Of a stretch of 64,000 bases of DNA, positions 8,827-17,032 are shown one piece after another. A program made the position numbers and the translations under genes. This DNA comes from an uncultured Coriobacteriales bacterium (GTDB lineage: Bacteria; Actinomycetota; Coriobacteriia; Coriobacteriales; UMGS124). The first letter of the stretch is position 1; each line of letters begins with the position of its first letter. The notes under the pieces are model-generated. The model did not search any database and was not told the DNA's origin. It was given only the letters and a program-made list of their open reading frames with translations. The stretch lies in contig CAKUAI010000018.1 in assembly GCA_934636245.1 (NCBI GenBank), positions 1-64,000 of the forward strand, written 5' to 3'.

Positions 8827-9124
8827 GATGTTCTCCCTCTCCTCGTTGTACACGCGGTCTCCCCCCGCGTGGGCCCCTCCCTTTGGGCTTACGCGGAGTG
8901 TACAACGCCGGAATTTGGAAGCGCCATCACCCGCCGCGCTCGCCGCCTGACAGTTTGGCTCGATTGTCAGGCATGGAGAGTGGCGACCGGACCCCGCCGC
9001 TGGGTCCATCAAATGAGCCAGGTCGCCTTCGGCCAATTCCGACCTGTCCGCCTTCCGAGAAGTACCCTTCGCCCCCACCCCCCGGCGGCAACATGCACAA
9101 CGCACCCCATTCAACGATGCCAGT
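8827..9124. other. Upstream region of the Tat ferredoxin gene, nothing recognised
   Basis: No gene is seen in these ~300 bases. They should hold the promoter of the minus-strand gene at 8826, but I cannot name a convincing -35/-10 pair. Confidence 0.4.
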
Positions 9125-9254
9125 CAAATAAGAATCAAATAGCAAGCAAATAAGATTTGGTTGCTAGTTCACAACAAAACAGCTGGTAGATTGGCTGAAT
9201 TGCTTCTTGGGAGCCGGTGTTTCAGGCAAAAGCCGGTTTACGAGTCAAATAAGA
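9125..9254 (+). repeat. 130 bp direct repeat E, left copy
   Basis: It matches 10876-11005 with only scattered differences over exactly 130 bp. It opens with two CAAATAAGA units, contains GCAAATAAGATTTGGTTGC and GCTGGTAGATTGG, and closes with GTCAAATAAGA. Together the copies enclose the AlbA/Schlafen-type gene. Confidence 0.88.
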
Positions 9255-9285
9255 AGCATATGGGCATGCGACGTTGTATAAGAGC

Positions 9286-9325
9286 GTGGCATCACCAGCG
9301 AATACCCTCACGCTGGTGATGCCAC
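9286..9325. terminator. Strong 15 bp hairpin after the AlbA-type gene
   Basis: GTGGCATCACCAGCG (9286-9300) pairs perfectly with CGCTGGTGATGCCAC (9311-9325). It lies 34 bases past the minus-strand stop at 9359. There is no long T-run, but the stem is perfect. Confidence 0.65.
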
Positions 9326-9358
9326 CACAACGGGGGTATCAATCACGCCTGGAACATA

Positions 9359-10816
9359 TCAAGCCCACCAGGGCACATAGCGCATGTTCTTCTTTGATGC
9401 GGCAGGATCGAGCTGTTTGATAAGCCCTTGCTCCATACACTCCCGCACAAGGCGAGACACTTGTGCCGACTGGGAATCGCTCAACCCAAAACGCTCACGA
9501 AGCGACTTATTCGTAGCGGCATCCGCATTGGCATACTTGACGCACGCATGCCAATAACAACCCATCCGTCGTTCATCAGGCGTAAGGTTCTTGAAAGGGA
9601 TATCGGCAAACAGTACCACGCGCGTATTGTTGCCAGCCGTCTCTATGCGAGGCGCCGGCAGTTGCCTGAGTTCACAAGCCGCCACCATCTTGTCCCAGCC
9701 GCTGCCTGCCTCTTCGCAAAGATCGAGCCTGCGCAAAAGCGCAGCCATCTGCTCGTTGCGCGAACGCGGCGGGTCGTTGAGGATGCGCATGGTGTCAACA
9801 AGGGGTACGCCGGGATTTGTAATCTCAACCCGATTCGAAAACACCTCGATAAGAGGGCCGGCGCCCGTAATGCCGAAATCCTGGTGGATAAGCGCGTTTG
9901 CGACTGCCTCGCGAATCGCGATTTCAGGCAGTTGCGGCACCTCACGCCTCGTGGCGCGCTCTATGACAGTCGTAGCGGGAAGCAAGTCGAGCACATGTCC
10001 CACAATGTCATCAAGGCACAGGACATATCCCTGGGAAAACGTTCTTTGGCGGCTCATGACCAAACGCCCATCGCCGCCATACTGAATCACTCGCGCAGCC
10101 TTGCGAGCAACCGAGGGGAACTCAGAGAAGTTCTTTGCAAATAGCAAGGCCCCCATATTGGTTATTGAGATCAGGCCGTTATCCTGGATAAAAGCAAGAT
10201 TTTCTTGCACGAGGTAATGAACGACGCCTTCGACATCGCGAATAGTGGGCAGGCCCTGTCGCTCAAAATATGCCTCGAAACCCAGCAAGTCAGTCACATC
10301 ATCGAGGGCAATGTCACTTGCCGCAATTTGAGACTCATATGCGGCATGCTGGATCTTGGTCCACAGCTCCAACTCGCGTTGCGAACCCCTGACAAGCTCA
10401 TGAGAACTGCCACCGGACCGGATGTACGCCTTGCCGTCAAACAGCACGAGACTTTGAGCGGCAGGCCATATGCGCAGAAGAACGAGGCTCATCCCGTCGA
10501 TATGGACGGATTCGAATTCAAATTGGGCGTTATCCGACAATTTCAGCCGCAGCCACAGCTCAAGCTCCTGCGAACCTTTGCGAGCCAACTTGGGGTCGAA
10601 TGTCGTGCCAACCACGGCATGCGTCGCATCGTCAATGCCCCATACCTTGTAAGCAAAGCGCCGCTCGAGTCTTGCCGCCGAGTTGGCAAGCGCCGAGATG
10701 TCTCGTCCGATTTGCTCCGGGCTAGCGTTGTTCGCCTTAAATTCAACGTACTCGGTCTCGCTTGGCAACCGGCGCAATTCCTCGATGAGAAGCTCAGCAT
10801 TCTCAAACGGCGACAT
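9359..10816 (-). CDS. AlbA_2/Schlafen-domain regulator with ATP-binding domain
   Basis: A 485-residue protein of the group often named RecG-like or putative transcriptional regulator (COG2865). The N-terminal AlbA_2 domain starts with SETEYVEFKANNASPEQIGRD-type sequence (ExxxxEFK) and continues to about residue 130. The central part has the HATPase_c_4 domain, with REAVANALIHQDF near residue 305 and EVFSNRVEITNPG after it. A winged helix follows at the C-terminus. The start has AAGGAGG upstream. Such proteins act as DNA- or RNA-binding regulators and are often part of defence or mobile islands. It is the only gene between the two 130 bp repeats. Confidence 0.88.
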   Translation of the reverse strand: MSPFENAELLIEELRRLPSETEYVEFKANNASPEQIGRDISALANSAARLERRFAYKVWGIDDATHAVVGTTFDPKLARKGSQELELWLRLKLSDNAQFEFESVHIDGMSLVLLRIWPAAQSLVLFDGKAYIRSGGSSHELVRGSQRELELWTKIQHAAYESQIAASDIALDDVTDLLGFEAYFERQGLPTIRDVEGVVHYLVQENLAFIQDNGLISITNMGALLFAKNFSEFPSVARKAARVIQYGGDGRLVMSRQRTFSQGYVLCLDDIVGHVLDLLPATTVIERATRREVPQLPEIAIREAVANALIHQDFGITGAGPLIEVFSNRVEITNPGVPLVDTMRILNDPPRSRNEQMAALLRRLDLCEEAGSGWDKMVAACELRQLPAPRIETAGNNTRVVLFADIPFKNLTPDERRMGCYWHACVKYANADAATNKSLRERFGLSDSQSAQVSRLVRECMEQGLIKQLDPAASKKNMRYVPWWA

Positions 10817-10875
10817 CCCAACCTCCTTGCAACAACAACTTTGCTGAAAGTATATCGCCTTCGGAGACTAGCAAG

Positions 10876-11005
10876 CAAATAAGAATCAAATAGCAAGCAA
10901 ATAAGATTTGGTTGCCAGCTTAGTACAAAATAGCTGGTAGATTGGATGAGTCACTCTTTGGGAGCCGGTGATTCGGGCAAAAGACGGTTTACGAGTCAAA
11001 TAAGA
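10876..11005 (+). repeat. 130 bp direct repeat E, right copy
   Basis: The second copy of the element at 9125-9254, in the same orientation and of equal length. It starts 60 bases upstream of the AlbA-type gene and ends 18 bases past the stop of the PIN toxin gene. Confidence 0.88.
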
Positions 11006-11022
11006 CAGCGCGGATTCGGGAA

Positions 11023-11529
11023 CTACTTGAGCGCCTGCAGATATGCCAGCGCATCGGTGCAGGAAAGGGCCGCAACGGGGCTGTGCTTGAGTAGGTTTTG
11101 GTCGTTGGTCACCAGGCAATCGGCACGGGCGCGCTGCGCCGCCGCCACGACGAGGTTGTCCTCATAGTCCTCGTGCAGGCACCGCTGTCTGCGGGCCATC
11201 CACACGTCCGCCTGATCGCACGCCACTGCAGTTGCGATCTCATCCATGACCGAAAGGCAACTCCAGGCCACCTCGCCCGCCGCCTTCGCTCCTACTTCAG
11301 GCGTCGCGTTCCCGAATTGCAGACGATAGTTCCTTTTGAAGTCGGCGCTTATAAGATAGAACAGGTCCTTTGTGCTCGTGACTGCGTACAGCAACTCGAT
11401 ACCCGTGCGATTTGCGGCGTCGAGCAGTTCGCGGGCCTGCTGGGAACCAACCCTCAATCCCAGGAAGTAGTCGAGCCATATGTTGGTGTCCACAACAATC
11501 GAGCGCCAGGGCACACTCACGACTCCCAC
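11023..11529 (-). CDS. PIN-domain toxin of a type II toxin-antitoxin pair
   Basis: A protein of about 168 residues with the PIN ribonuclease fold. The first acidic residue lies in VVDTNIWLDYF near the N-terminus, further acids in the centre around DFKRN and EDNLVVAAA, and a last one in DCLVTNDQNLL. These are the metal-binding positions of VapC-like RNases. The reading frame overlaps the antitoxin's 3' end. The first start is GTG at 11529; a second GTG at 11520 would give a 4-base GTGA overlap and is equally plausible. It should cleave RNA when the antitoxin is lost. Confidence 0.87.
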   Translation of the reverse strand: MGVVSVPWRSIVVDTNIWLDYFLGLRVGSQQARELLDAANRTGIELLYAVTSTKDLFYLISADFKRNYRLQFGNATPEVGAKAAGEVAWSCLSVMDEIATAVACDQADVWMARRQRCLHEDYEDNLVVAAAQRARADCLVTNDQNLLKHSPVAALSCTDALAYLQALK

Positions 11530-11930
11530 CCCATCAGCTCGCCATAACGCTCCTGATACGCCAAATCCCGCAGCTCATCATAGGAAAGCTCTGCCGTGGA
11601 AGAAGGCGCCGGAATGACCCCCATCGCCCGATACGCATCCTCGACAACGCGCGCCCCTTTGCCAATCGCTTCGGCACGGCGGCGCTGCGCGGCATTCAAA
11701 TCGGCCTTTTGCGCCTCAGCCCTCTCGGGAAAGAGCGCCCTCTGAATCGCTTCGGGGTTGTCGGTGTTGCGCGCGGCAAGTTCCCACAGCGCACGGATTG
11801 CCTGCGAGGGCGACAGCCCCGCCCCCGACAGCGCCTCATCGCCACGCTGCTTGAGCGCAGGGTTCAACCGCGCGTTTATCTGGGCAGTCGCGCCTGCCCG
11901 AGGCTCCCTTTCCACCACCGCAACAGCCAT
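11517..11930 (-). CDS. RelB/DinJ-like antitoxin
   Basis: A 137-residue partner of the downstream PIN protein. Residues ~15-55 (ATAQINARLNPALKQRGDEA then SPSQAIRALW) match the ribbon-helix-helix domain of RelB/DinJ antitoxins, which bind their own promoter. The remaining C-terminal half is helical and charged, and should wrap the toxin. It is longer than the usual ~90 residues. The start at 11930 follows a weak GAAAGGCGG site. Coupled with the toxin by overlap. RelB-type antitoxins pair more often with RelE toxins than with PIN toxins, so this is a mixed pairing. Confidence 0.82.
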   Translation of the reverse strand: MAVAVVEREPRAGATAQINARLNPALKQRGDEALSGAGLSPSQAIRALWELAARNTDNPEAIQRALFPERAEAQKADLNAAQRRRAEAIGKGARVVEDAYRAMGVIPAPSSTAELSYDELRDLAYQERYGELMGWES

Positions 11931-12109
11931 GGTCCACCGCCTTTCGCACCCGCTGCTTCACGCCCAGTTTAGCCCCGCAAGCCACCCTTTGTAAAGCATG
12001 TATAGCAATCCAATCGCCGAGCAAGCGCCCGTCTTCCCAACAAGACGCAAATTCGCCGGATACAGACGCCGCCTGCGCCACCCTAGCGCACGGGGCATGC
12101 CCATCGCCG

Positions 12110-13552
12110 CTAGCGCGCGGACTCCTCGTAGAGGACGTTGAGGCCGTCGGGAAGGTAGGGGGTGTCGCTGGAGAGCCGCACGGCATAGTCGCCCGTGAGC
12201 GGGTCGGTGATGCCGACGCCGATGGTGAAGCCGTCCCAATACCGCTGGTCAAACGGCACGGACGCCTTGATCGTGAACTCCTCGCCGTCGCACAGGTCCG
12301 ACAGCACCAGGGGCAGCGCGGTGTCATAGACCACCTCGCCGGATGAGTCGCGCACCTCGAGCGTGACGGCCCAGTCGGCATACAGCGGGGCGACGCCGTC
12401 GTTTTTCCACTCCATGGTGATGTCCCAGCACCGCGTGAGCGCGTCGAAGCGCACGTCGAGCTCAGACACCCACAGGCGGTATCCCAAGAGCCCGCGCACC
12501 ATGTGCGCGCCCGCACTCTCGGCATATTCCCTCTTGGGATAATGGGGACCGATGAAGGTCATGTGCGAGGCGCGCAGCAGGCTGAGCGTCTGGACGATGT
12601 TGTCGCCCAGCATGTAGCCCATGTCGAGCGAGCTCGTGAACTCGCCTCCCACCGGCGCCGTGCGCCAGATGTCCTCGACGGGGGTGTAGGCAATCTCGTG
12701 GTCGGCAGCCTCTTGGGCGCCGCCCGCCAACTGCCAGGTGAGCCACTCGAGGGTATCGTCAGGCGAGCCTGTCATATCATTGTACACGCCTGCCCCGCCC
12801 TCAACGCTCAAGGCATAGTTTCGCCTGGTCAAAAGGTGCGCCTGCGGAAAAGCGCTCTGATATTGGGAGTAGTATTCCCGACAGATGCGCTCCCTGGGCA
12901 TGGCCGGCACGCCCGACTCCTCAAGCGTGTGCCACTCGCCCCAATGACCGAGGGTTCCCAGCTCCACATACGAGACGAACGTGTCCTGACTCGCCCAGGC
13001 ACCGAGCGCCGCTATGGCGCGGGCATGCGCCGCCCGGAACGTGGTATTGGAATAGTCGGGCGCATACCCCTTGCCATACGCGTTGTCGTAGTCCACCCCG
13101 TCACCGGTTTCGTTGTACAGCCACTGAGGGATGTCGCGATGGGCTTCGTCACCAGGGACATCGCACACAAAGCGCAGCACGGCGTGCTTGCCCTCGGCTC
13201 GCCAGCGAGCGATGTTGTTTTTCTTCTCGAGCGAGGCGATGTCGAAGGTGCCCTCCTGCGGCTCCCACTCGGCCCAGGTGAGGTCGATATACACGAGTTG
13301 CTCGTCTGCGGCCGTGCTCTTGCTGTCGGCGGCAGCGGCAAATCCCATAAGAGGATTCGAATCCGCCGAGGCATAGCCGGGCCGCACCGTGAAACTCAGC
13401 GAGTCAACGTATGCAACAAGCGAGGCGGCCGCAACCGCGAAGCACGCGAAGATCACGAGCGCCGCCACCGGCACGCGAAAGCGACGCCCGCCGGACGCAG
13501 CCGAACCATCGCGGGCCGCCGCCGCAGCGCATCCGGGCACTACGTTAGCCAT
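12110..13552 (-). CDS. DUF4832-type glycosidase-like membrane-anchored protein
   Basis: A 480-residue protein, last gene of the pel operon. A single membrane anchor at ~28-48 places the rest outside. The domain begins with LTWAEWEPQEG (91-101) and carries GHWGEWHT (202-209), hallmarks of the DUF4832/DUF4874 family. That family has a glycoside-hydrolase-like barrel; Glu206 is the obvious candidate catalytic residue. A beta-sandwich follows from ~370. The start overlaps the stop of the DUF4956 gene by 8 bases. Known PelA proteins of Gram-negatives carry a hydrolase domain that the PelA here lacks, so this protein could supply it. That last step is inference. Confidence 0.82.
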   Translation of the reverse strand: MANVVPGCAAAAARDGSAASGGRRFRVPVAALVIFACFAVAAASLVAYVDSLSFTVRPGYASADSNPLMGFAAAADSKSTAADEQLVYIDLTWAEWEPQEGTFDIASLEKKNNIARWRAEGKHAVLRFVCDVPGDEAHRDIPQWLYNETGDGVDYDNAYGKGYAPDYSNTTFRAAHARAIAALGAWASQDTFVSYVELGTLGHWGEWHTLEESGVPAMPRERICREYYSQYQSAFPQAHLLTRRNYALSVEGGAGVYNDMTGSPDDTLEWLTWQLAGGAQEAADHEIAYTPVEDIWRTAPVGGEFTSSLDMGYMLGDNIVQTLSLLRASHMTFIGPHYPKREYAESAGAHMVRGLLGYRLWVSELDVRFDALTRCWDITMEWKNDGVAPLYADWAVTLEVRDSSGEVVYDTALPLVLSDLCDGEEFTIKASVPFDQRYWDGFTIGVGITDPLTGDYAVRLSSDTPYLPDGLNVLYEESAR

Positions 13553-14228
13553 GGTACTCGCCGTTGTATTGGACCAGCGTCACGTCGTTCACGCCCTCGA
13601 TGGCCTCGATCTTCTCGACGAACGCCACGTCGTTGTTCTTGCAGAACACCTCGACGATCATCTCCGTTACGCCCTTGCGTAGCGTGGTGCTCTTGAGCTG
13701 GAACTTCATGCCTCCCATGCGGCGCAGGATCTCGTCGCCGGCGCGCTGGCCCTCGTAGTGGGCCACCATGAGGAAGATGGATCCAGACTGCTGGCGCACG
13801 TAGAGCACCCACACTACAGCCACCATCACGACGCTCGAGATGGCAGCGAGCGCGTAGAGGCTCGCACCCGCAGTGATGCCTGCGGTGATGGCCCAGAAGA
13901 GGTAGAGCAAATCCATTGGGTCCTTGACGGCGGTACGGTAGCGCACGATTGACAGAGCACCCACCATACCCAGCGAGATGACGACGTTGGTGGAGATAGC
14001 CAGCGTCACCATACACGTGAGCACGCACATGCCCACAAGCGTCGTGGCAAAGGAGCGAGAGAACACCACGCCGCCGAAGAACCGCCGGTAGATGACGTAG
14101 ATGAAGAGGCCCAGTGCAAGCGCCACGAGCAGCGAGATGATCATCGAGGTAAGCGTGGAGGAGGTGACTGCCTGGCGCGAGAGGAAGTCCTCCCACACGG
14201 AGTTCTTGAAGAAGTCTTGGAAGCTCAT
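13545..14228 (-). CDS. DUF4956 membrane protein
   Basis: A 227-residue protein with about four membrane helices between residues 25 and 145 and a soluble C-terminal domain. The segment SLGMVGALSIVRYRTAVKDP is the signature of DUF4956. The family is regularly found beside VTC-domain polyphosphate polymerases and CotH kinases, as here, but its function is not established. The C-terminal ~70 residues look like a small ferredoxin-like sensor fold (MgtC/ACT style), which is my inference. The gene is 57 bases downstream of the VTC gene and overlaps the DUF4832 gene. Confidence 0.88.
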   Translation of the reverse strand: MSFQDFFKNSVWEDFLSRQAVTSSTLTSMIISLLVALALGLFIYVIYRRFFGGVVFSRSFATTLVGMCVLTCMVTLAISTNVVISLGMVGALSIVRYRTAVKDPMDLLYLFWAITAGITAGASLYALAAISSVVMVAVVWVLYVRQQSGSIFLMVAHYEGQRAGDEILRRMGGMKFQLKSTTLRKGVTEMIVEVFCKNNDVAFVEKIEAIEGVNDVTLVQYNGEYHG

Positions 14229-14285
14229 CGAGGATGTTTCCTTTCAAACCTAAAAAACGCGGCGCGGTTGCAATCTATGCGGCCT

Positions 14286-15104
14286 TTACCAGGCCTTTTC
14301 GGACTTAGTGAGCATGGAGAGAACGTCGGAGCGATGGTGCACCTGTTCGTAGCACAGCACGTACTTGGAGATGGCCGATAAGTCTTGGGCACCCGGCGGC
14401 AGCATCTCGCGGATGAACTGCGGGAAGAACTCCGTGAACTTGACCTCCATGATGGTCTTGCCATACGGCAGCACGTCATAGGTGGGCAGGTTGGGGTTGA
14501 AGATGTCGCCCGTGGGGGCGGCGGCACGCAGGTTGGAGTCGAACGTGATGCGCACGGTGCCCGCGTCGAAGACGAACGGCTCGCGCTCGTAGTCGACGAT
14601 GACCTTGGGGCGCATGATCTGGCTCACGCACGCCACGTAGAACTCGCGGCAGAGATTCTGGGGGTTGGCCAGGAGAAACGCGTAGTCCCCATCGATGATG
14701 CGCTCGAACTCCTCGCGGCTGAGGCGGGCCGACTGCTTGTAGATGTACGCGCCGTCCTTCACCTTGCGCTCCAGCTTGATGACGGCGTCCGAGCAGTTGT
14801 AGATGCGCACGCGCCACTTGGTGCGGTGCTGCACGCCGTCGATCTTGTTGTGATAGGCACTGTCCCAGTAGTCGTCGAAGTACAGGCTGCGGATGGCGTA
14901 GCCGCCCTCGGGCGCATGCTCATCATGCGGCACGGCCGCCGCAATCCTGGCACGCAGGGCGTCGGCGTCCCACAGGGAAAGGTAATACTTCCACTCGTTG
15001 CGGAACTGCCTGCGCACAGGGCGAGTCGACGGCTCCAGGCCCGCCGCCCCGCTAGCAGACCCCGACACGCCTGCATCCGCGCGAGAGAACAAGCGCAGGC
15101 TCAT
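14286..15104 (-). CDS. VTC-domain polyphosphate polymerase
   Basis: A 272-residue cytosolic protein with the VTC tunnel domain that makes polyphosphate from ATP in yeast Vtc4. Tunnel residues are visible in order: FRNEWKYYLS (basic strand 1), RSLYFDDYWD, KWRVRIYNC, KLERKVKDG, RPKVIVDYERE, VRITFDSNLRA, and IMEVKF near the C-terminus with the metal-binding Glu. All key strands are present, so it should be active. The N-terminal 30 residues are Ala/Ser-rich and variable. It overlaps the CotH gene by four bases. In bacteria this domain commonly pairs with CotH and DUF4956, as it does here. Confidence 0.92.
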   Translation of the reverse strand: MSLRLFSRADAGVSGSASGAAGLEPSTRPVRRQFRNEWKYYLSLWDADALRARIAAAVPHDEHAPEGGYAIRSLYFDDYWDSAYHNKIDGVQHRTKWRVRIYNCSDAVIKLERKVKDGAYIYKQSARLSREEFERIIDGDYAFLLANPQNLCREFYVACVSQIMRPKVIVDYEREPFVFDAGTVRITFDSNLRAAAPTGDIFNPNLPTYDVLPYGKTIMEVKFTEFFPQFIREMLPPGAQDLSAISKYVLCYEQVHHRSDVLSMLTKSEKAW

Positions 15105-17032
15105 CGCTGCTCGCCCGCCTTCGCCGCGCCGGACTCCGCAGCGGCCTGGGAATCGTCGGCAGACTCGGCCCCGTTCCCGCCCGCCGCCTCATCGGCCGCA
15201 TCCGAGTCTTCATCAACATAACCGCCGTCAAGCACCACAGAGTCGTCGGCCATGATGTAGAAGCACAGCGTGCCGTACACCTTGCCCAGGGCGGTGTCGT
15301 CGGTGCGCACGTACGTGTCGAACGCCACCTGCGTATAGCCCGACTCGTTGGTGGCGTCGACCTTGAGGAAGTACTGGCCCTCGCCGGGGTCGTCCACGCT
15401 GAGCTGGGGGATGATGAGACCGTCTTCGGCGGCAACGACATCGGCAAAGTCAGGGTCGCGCGCAAGCGTCACGCGATAGGAAATCATCTCGCCGTCAAAG
15501 TCGTACGAGGCATCCCAACTCAACGCGAGCTCCCCGTCCTCGAGCACGGGCGTTGCAATAAAGAACGGCATCGGCTTTTGGAGCGACTCGAGGTACGACT
15601 CATAGTTGAGCTGCACCTCCCCGGGGATAGCCTGGGCCACCACGTCGTACTTCTCGGCGGTAAGCGGGGTGATGAGCATGTCAGGCCGGGCATACACGAA
15701 CGGCTCAACGGTGCCGCGATACCCCCGCACCATCTCCTCAAGGCGCTCCTGCCCCAGGTAATTGGCACGCAGATCCTCAACGGCAGCATCGAGCGCCGCT
15801 CGAAAGTCGGGGAGCCTGAGTGCGCGGTTGAAGAGCACCATGCCCCAATAGTTGCTTGCGCCGCGCTCCCACTCCGTGCCCTCGATGCGCCCGCGCACCT
15901 CCCACTCCTTGCGGAGCAGGCATCCATCGTTATCCCACGAGAGCACAAAGAACTTCTCGACGTTCTGCGGGCTATAAAGAAAGGCGTTGCGCGACTGCAC
16001 GTCGTAGTTGCCCACGAGCATGTGGAACGCCATCCAATACACGAGGTTGTCGACGTCGAACCACTTGGCAAGCGTGTCCTCGATAGGGGTCGCGTAATCG
16101 TTCACCTCGTCGAGCATGGCGAGAAGCTTCGTATGGTCGTCGTTGCCCTTCGACTCGAGCACCTCGTTGAACGCCGCTTCGTCGTAGGCCGGGTCGGTCT
16201 TGAGCTTGAGCGCCTCAGGGTAGCGGTAATACTCGAAGTATTCCACCTTGTAGAGCTGCCCATAACGGTCCATGTCATGGTTCTTGAGGTAGGTCTTGTT
16301 AAGCTGCTCTACCTGCGTGTACAGGCCGTAATCCTCAAACACGGCGTTGGCGCCATCCTGCGTCTGGTCGCACACGTAGAGGTGAACAAACTGCGTGCGG
16401 CACGCAGTCGTCTGCGGGATGGTCTTGAGCAGGTCGAAGGCGAGCTTGTTGCGAAAACGCATGCCCTCTTGCTGGTGCTTGTTGAGGTTGATGACGGTCT
16501 GGTCGCGCCAAGAGCCCTTGCCCTTTTTGAGGCTGATCTTGTAGTTCTTCTGCGAGTAGTACGACGAACTCTGGCCACGAATCTTCACCGTGGCGTTGGG
16601 GGCAAGCGCCGTATAGCCGAGCTCCTCAGGCAGGGGCCCCGTCTCGTCGCCGATTTGCAGGATGGCCTCGCAGGCATACTGAGCCACGCCCTGCTCCTCG
16701 TACCAGTACTTGGAGTGGGCATTGACCTCTTCCCAGGTATGGTCAGTGCTCTCGCCGGAGTTGCCACGACGAACCGTGAGGTACATCACGACCACGCTGT
16801 CCTCGTCGTCATCAGCGTAGATAGATTTGCGGTCGCGCAAGACATAGTCGCCCGTGGGCGCCTTCTCCACCGCGCGTGCCTCATCGGAGTCGACGGCGCT
16901 GCCCGTCTCATCGTCGGCAACGTCCTGCCCGCAGCCCGCAAGGCCCAGGCCCAGGGCAAACGTGCCTGCGCCGACCAGCGCGCAGAATGTGCGGCGTGAG
17001 AGCGTGCTCTCGGCAGTTCCTTTCGTCGTCAT
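15101..17032 (-). CDS. CotH-kinase domain lipoprotein
   Basis: A 643-residue exported protein. The N-terminus has SRRTF followed by a hydrophobic core and lipobox LAGC (Cys34), so it is probably a lipoprotein. Residues ~75-480 form a CotH kinase domain: VKIRGQSSSYYSQKNYKISL early, YGLYTQVEQLNKTYLK in the middle, and GNYDVQSRNAFLY followed by VLSWDNDG, which carries the metal-binding and catalytic residues. A fibronectin-like module follows at ~500-600, then an acidic low-complexity tail. CotH is an atypical secreted protein kinase in Bacillus spore coats. Here it likely modifies a surface protein or polymer. It overlaps pelG by four bases. Confidence 0.9.
   Translation of the reverse strand: MTTKGTAESTLSRRTFCALVGAGTFALGLGLAGCGQDVADDETGSAVDSDEARAVEKAPTGDYVLRDRKSIYADDDEDSVVVMYLTVRRGNSGESTDHTWEEVNAHSKYWYEEQGVAQYACEAILQIGDETGPLPEELGYTALAPNATVKIRGQSSSYYSQKNYKISLKKGKGSWRDQTVINLNKHQQEGMRFRNKLAFDLLKTIPQTTACRTQFVHLYVCDQTQDGANAVFEDYGLYTQVEQLNKTYLKNHDMDRYGQLYKVEYFEYYRYPEALKLKTDPAYDEAAFNEVLESKGNDDHTKLLAMLDEVNDYATPIEDTLAKWFDVDNLVYWMAFHMLVGNYDVQSRNAFLYSPQNVEKFFVLSWDNDGCLLRKEWEVRGRIEGTEWERGASNYWGMVLFNRALRLPDFRAALDAAVEDLRANYLGQERLEEMVRGYRGTVEPFVYARPDMLITPLTAEKYDVVAQAIPGEVQLNYESYLESLQKPMPFFIATPVLEDGELALSWDASYDFDGEMISYRVTLARDPDFADVVAAEDGLIIPQLSVDDPGEGQYFLKVDATNESGYTQVAFDTYVRTDDTALGKVYGTLCFYIMADDSVVLDGGYVDEDSDAADEAAGGNGAESADDSQAAAESGAAKAGEQR

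Noticed and set aside
7420..9153. Long plus-strand open frame opposite the Tat ferredoxin gene
   Set aside because: It mirrors a clear Fe-S gene, is rich in Val/Ala/His/Arg from antisense GC-rich codons and has no ribosome site or motif.
9125..11005. Integrated prophage or genomic island with att sites
   Set aside because: No integrase, tRNA target or phage gene lies between the repeats, and 130 bp is long for att cores.
12110..12525. Separate small gene overlapping the end of the DUF4832 gene
   Set aside because: Arg/Ser/Pro-rich shadow frames typical of the opposite phase of a GC-rich gene.
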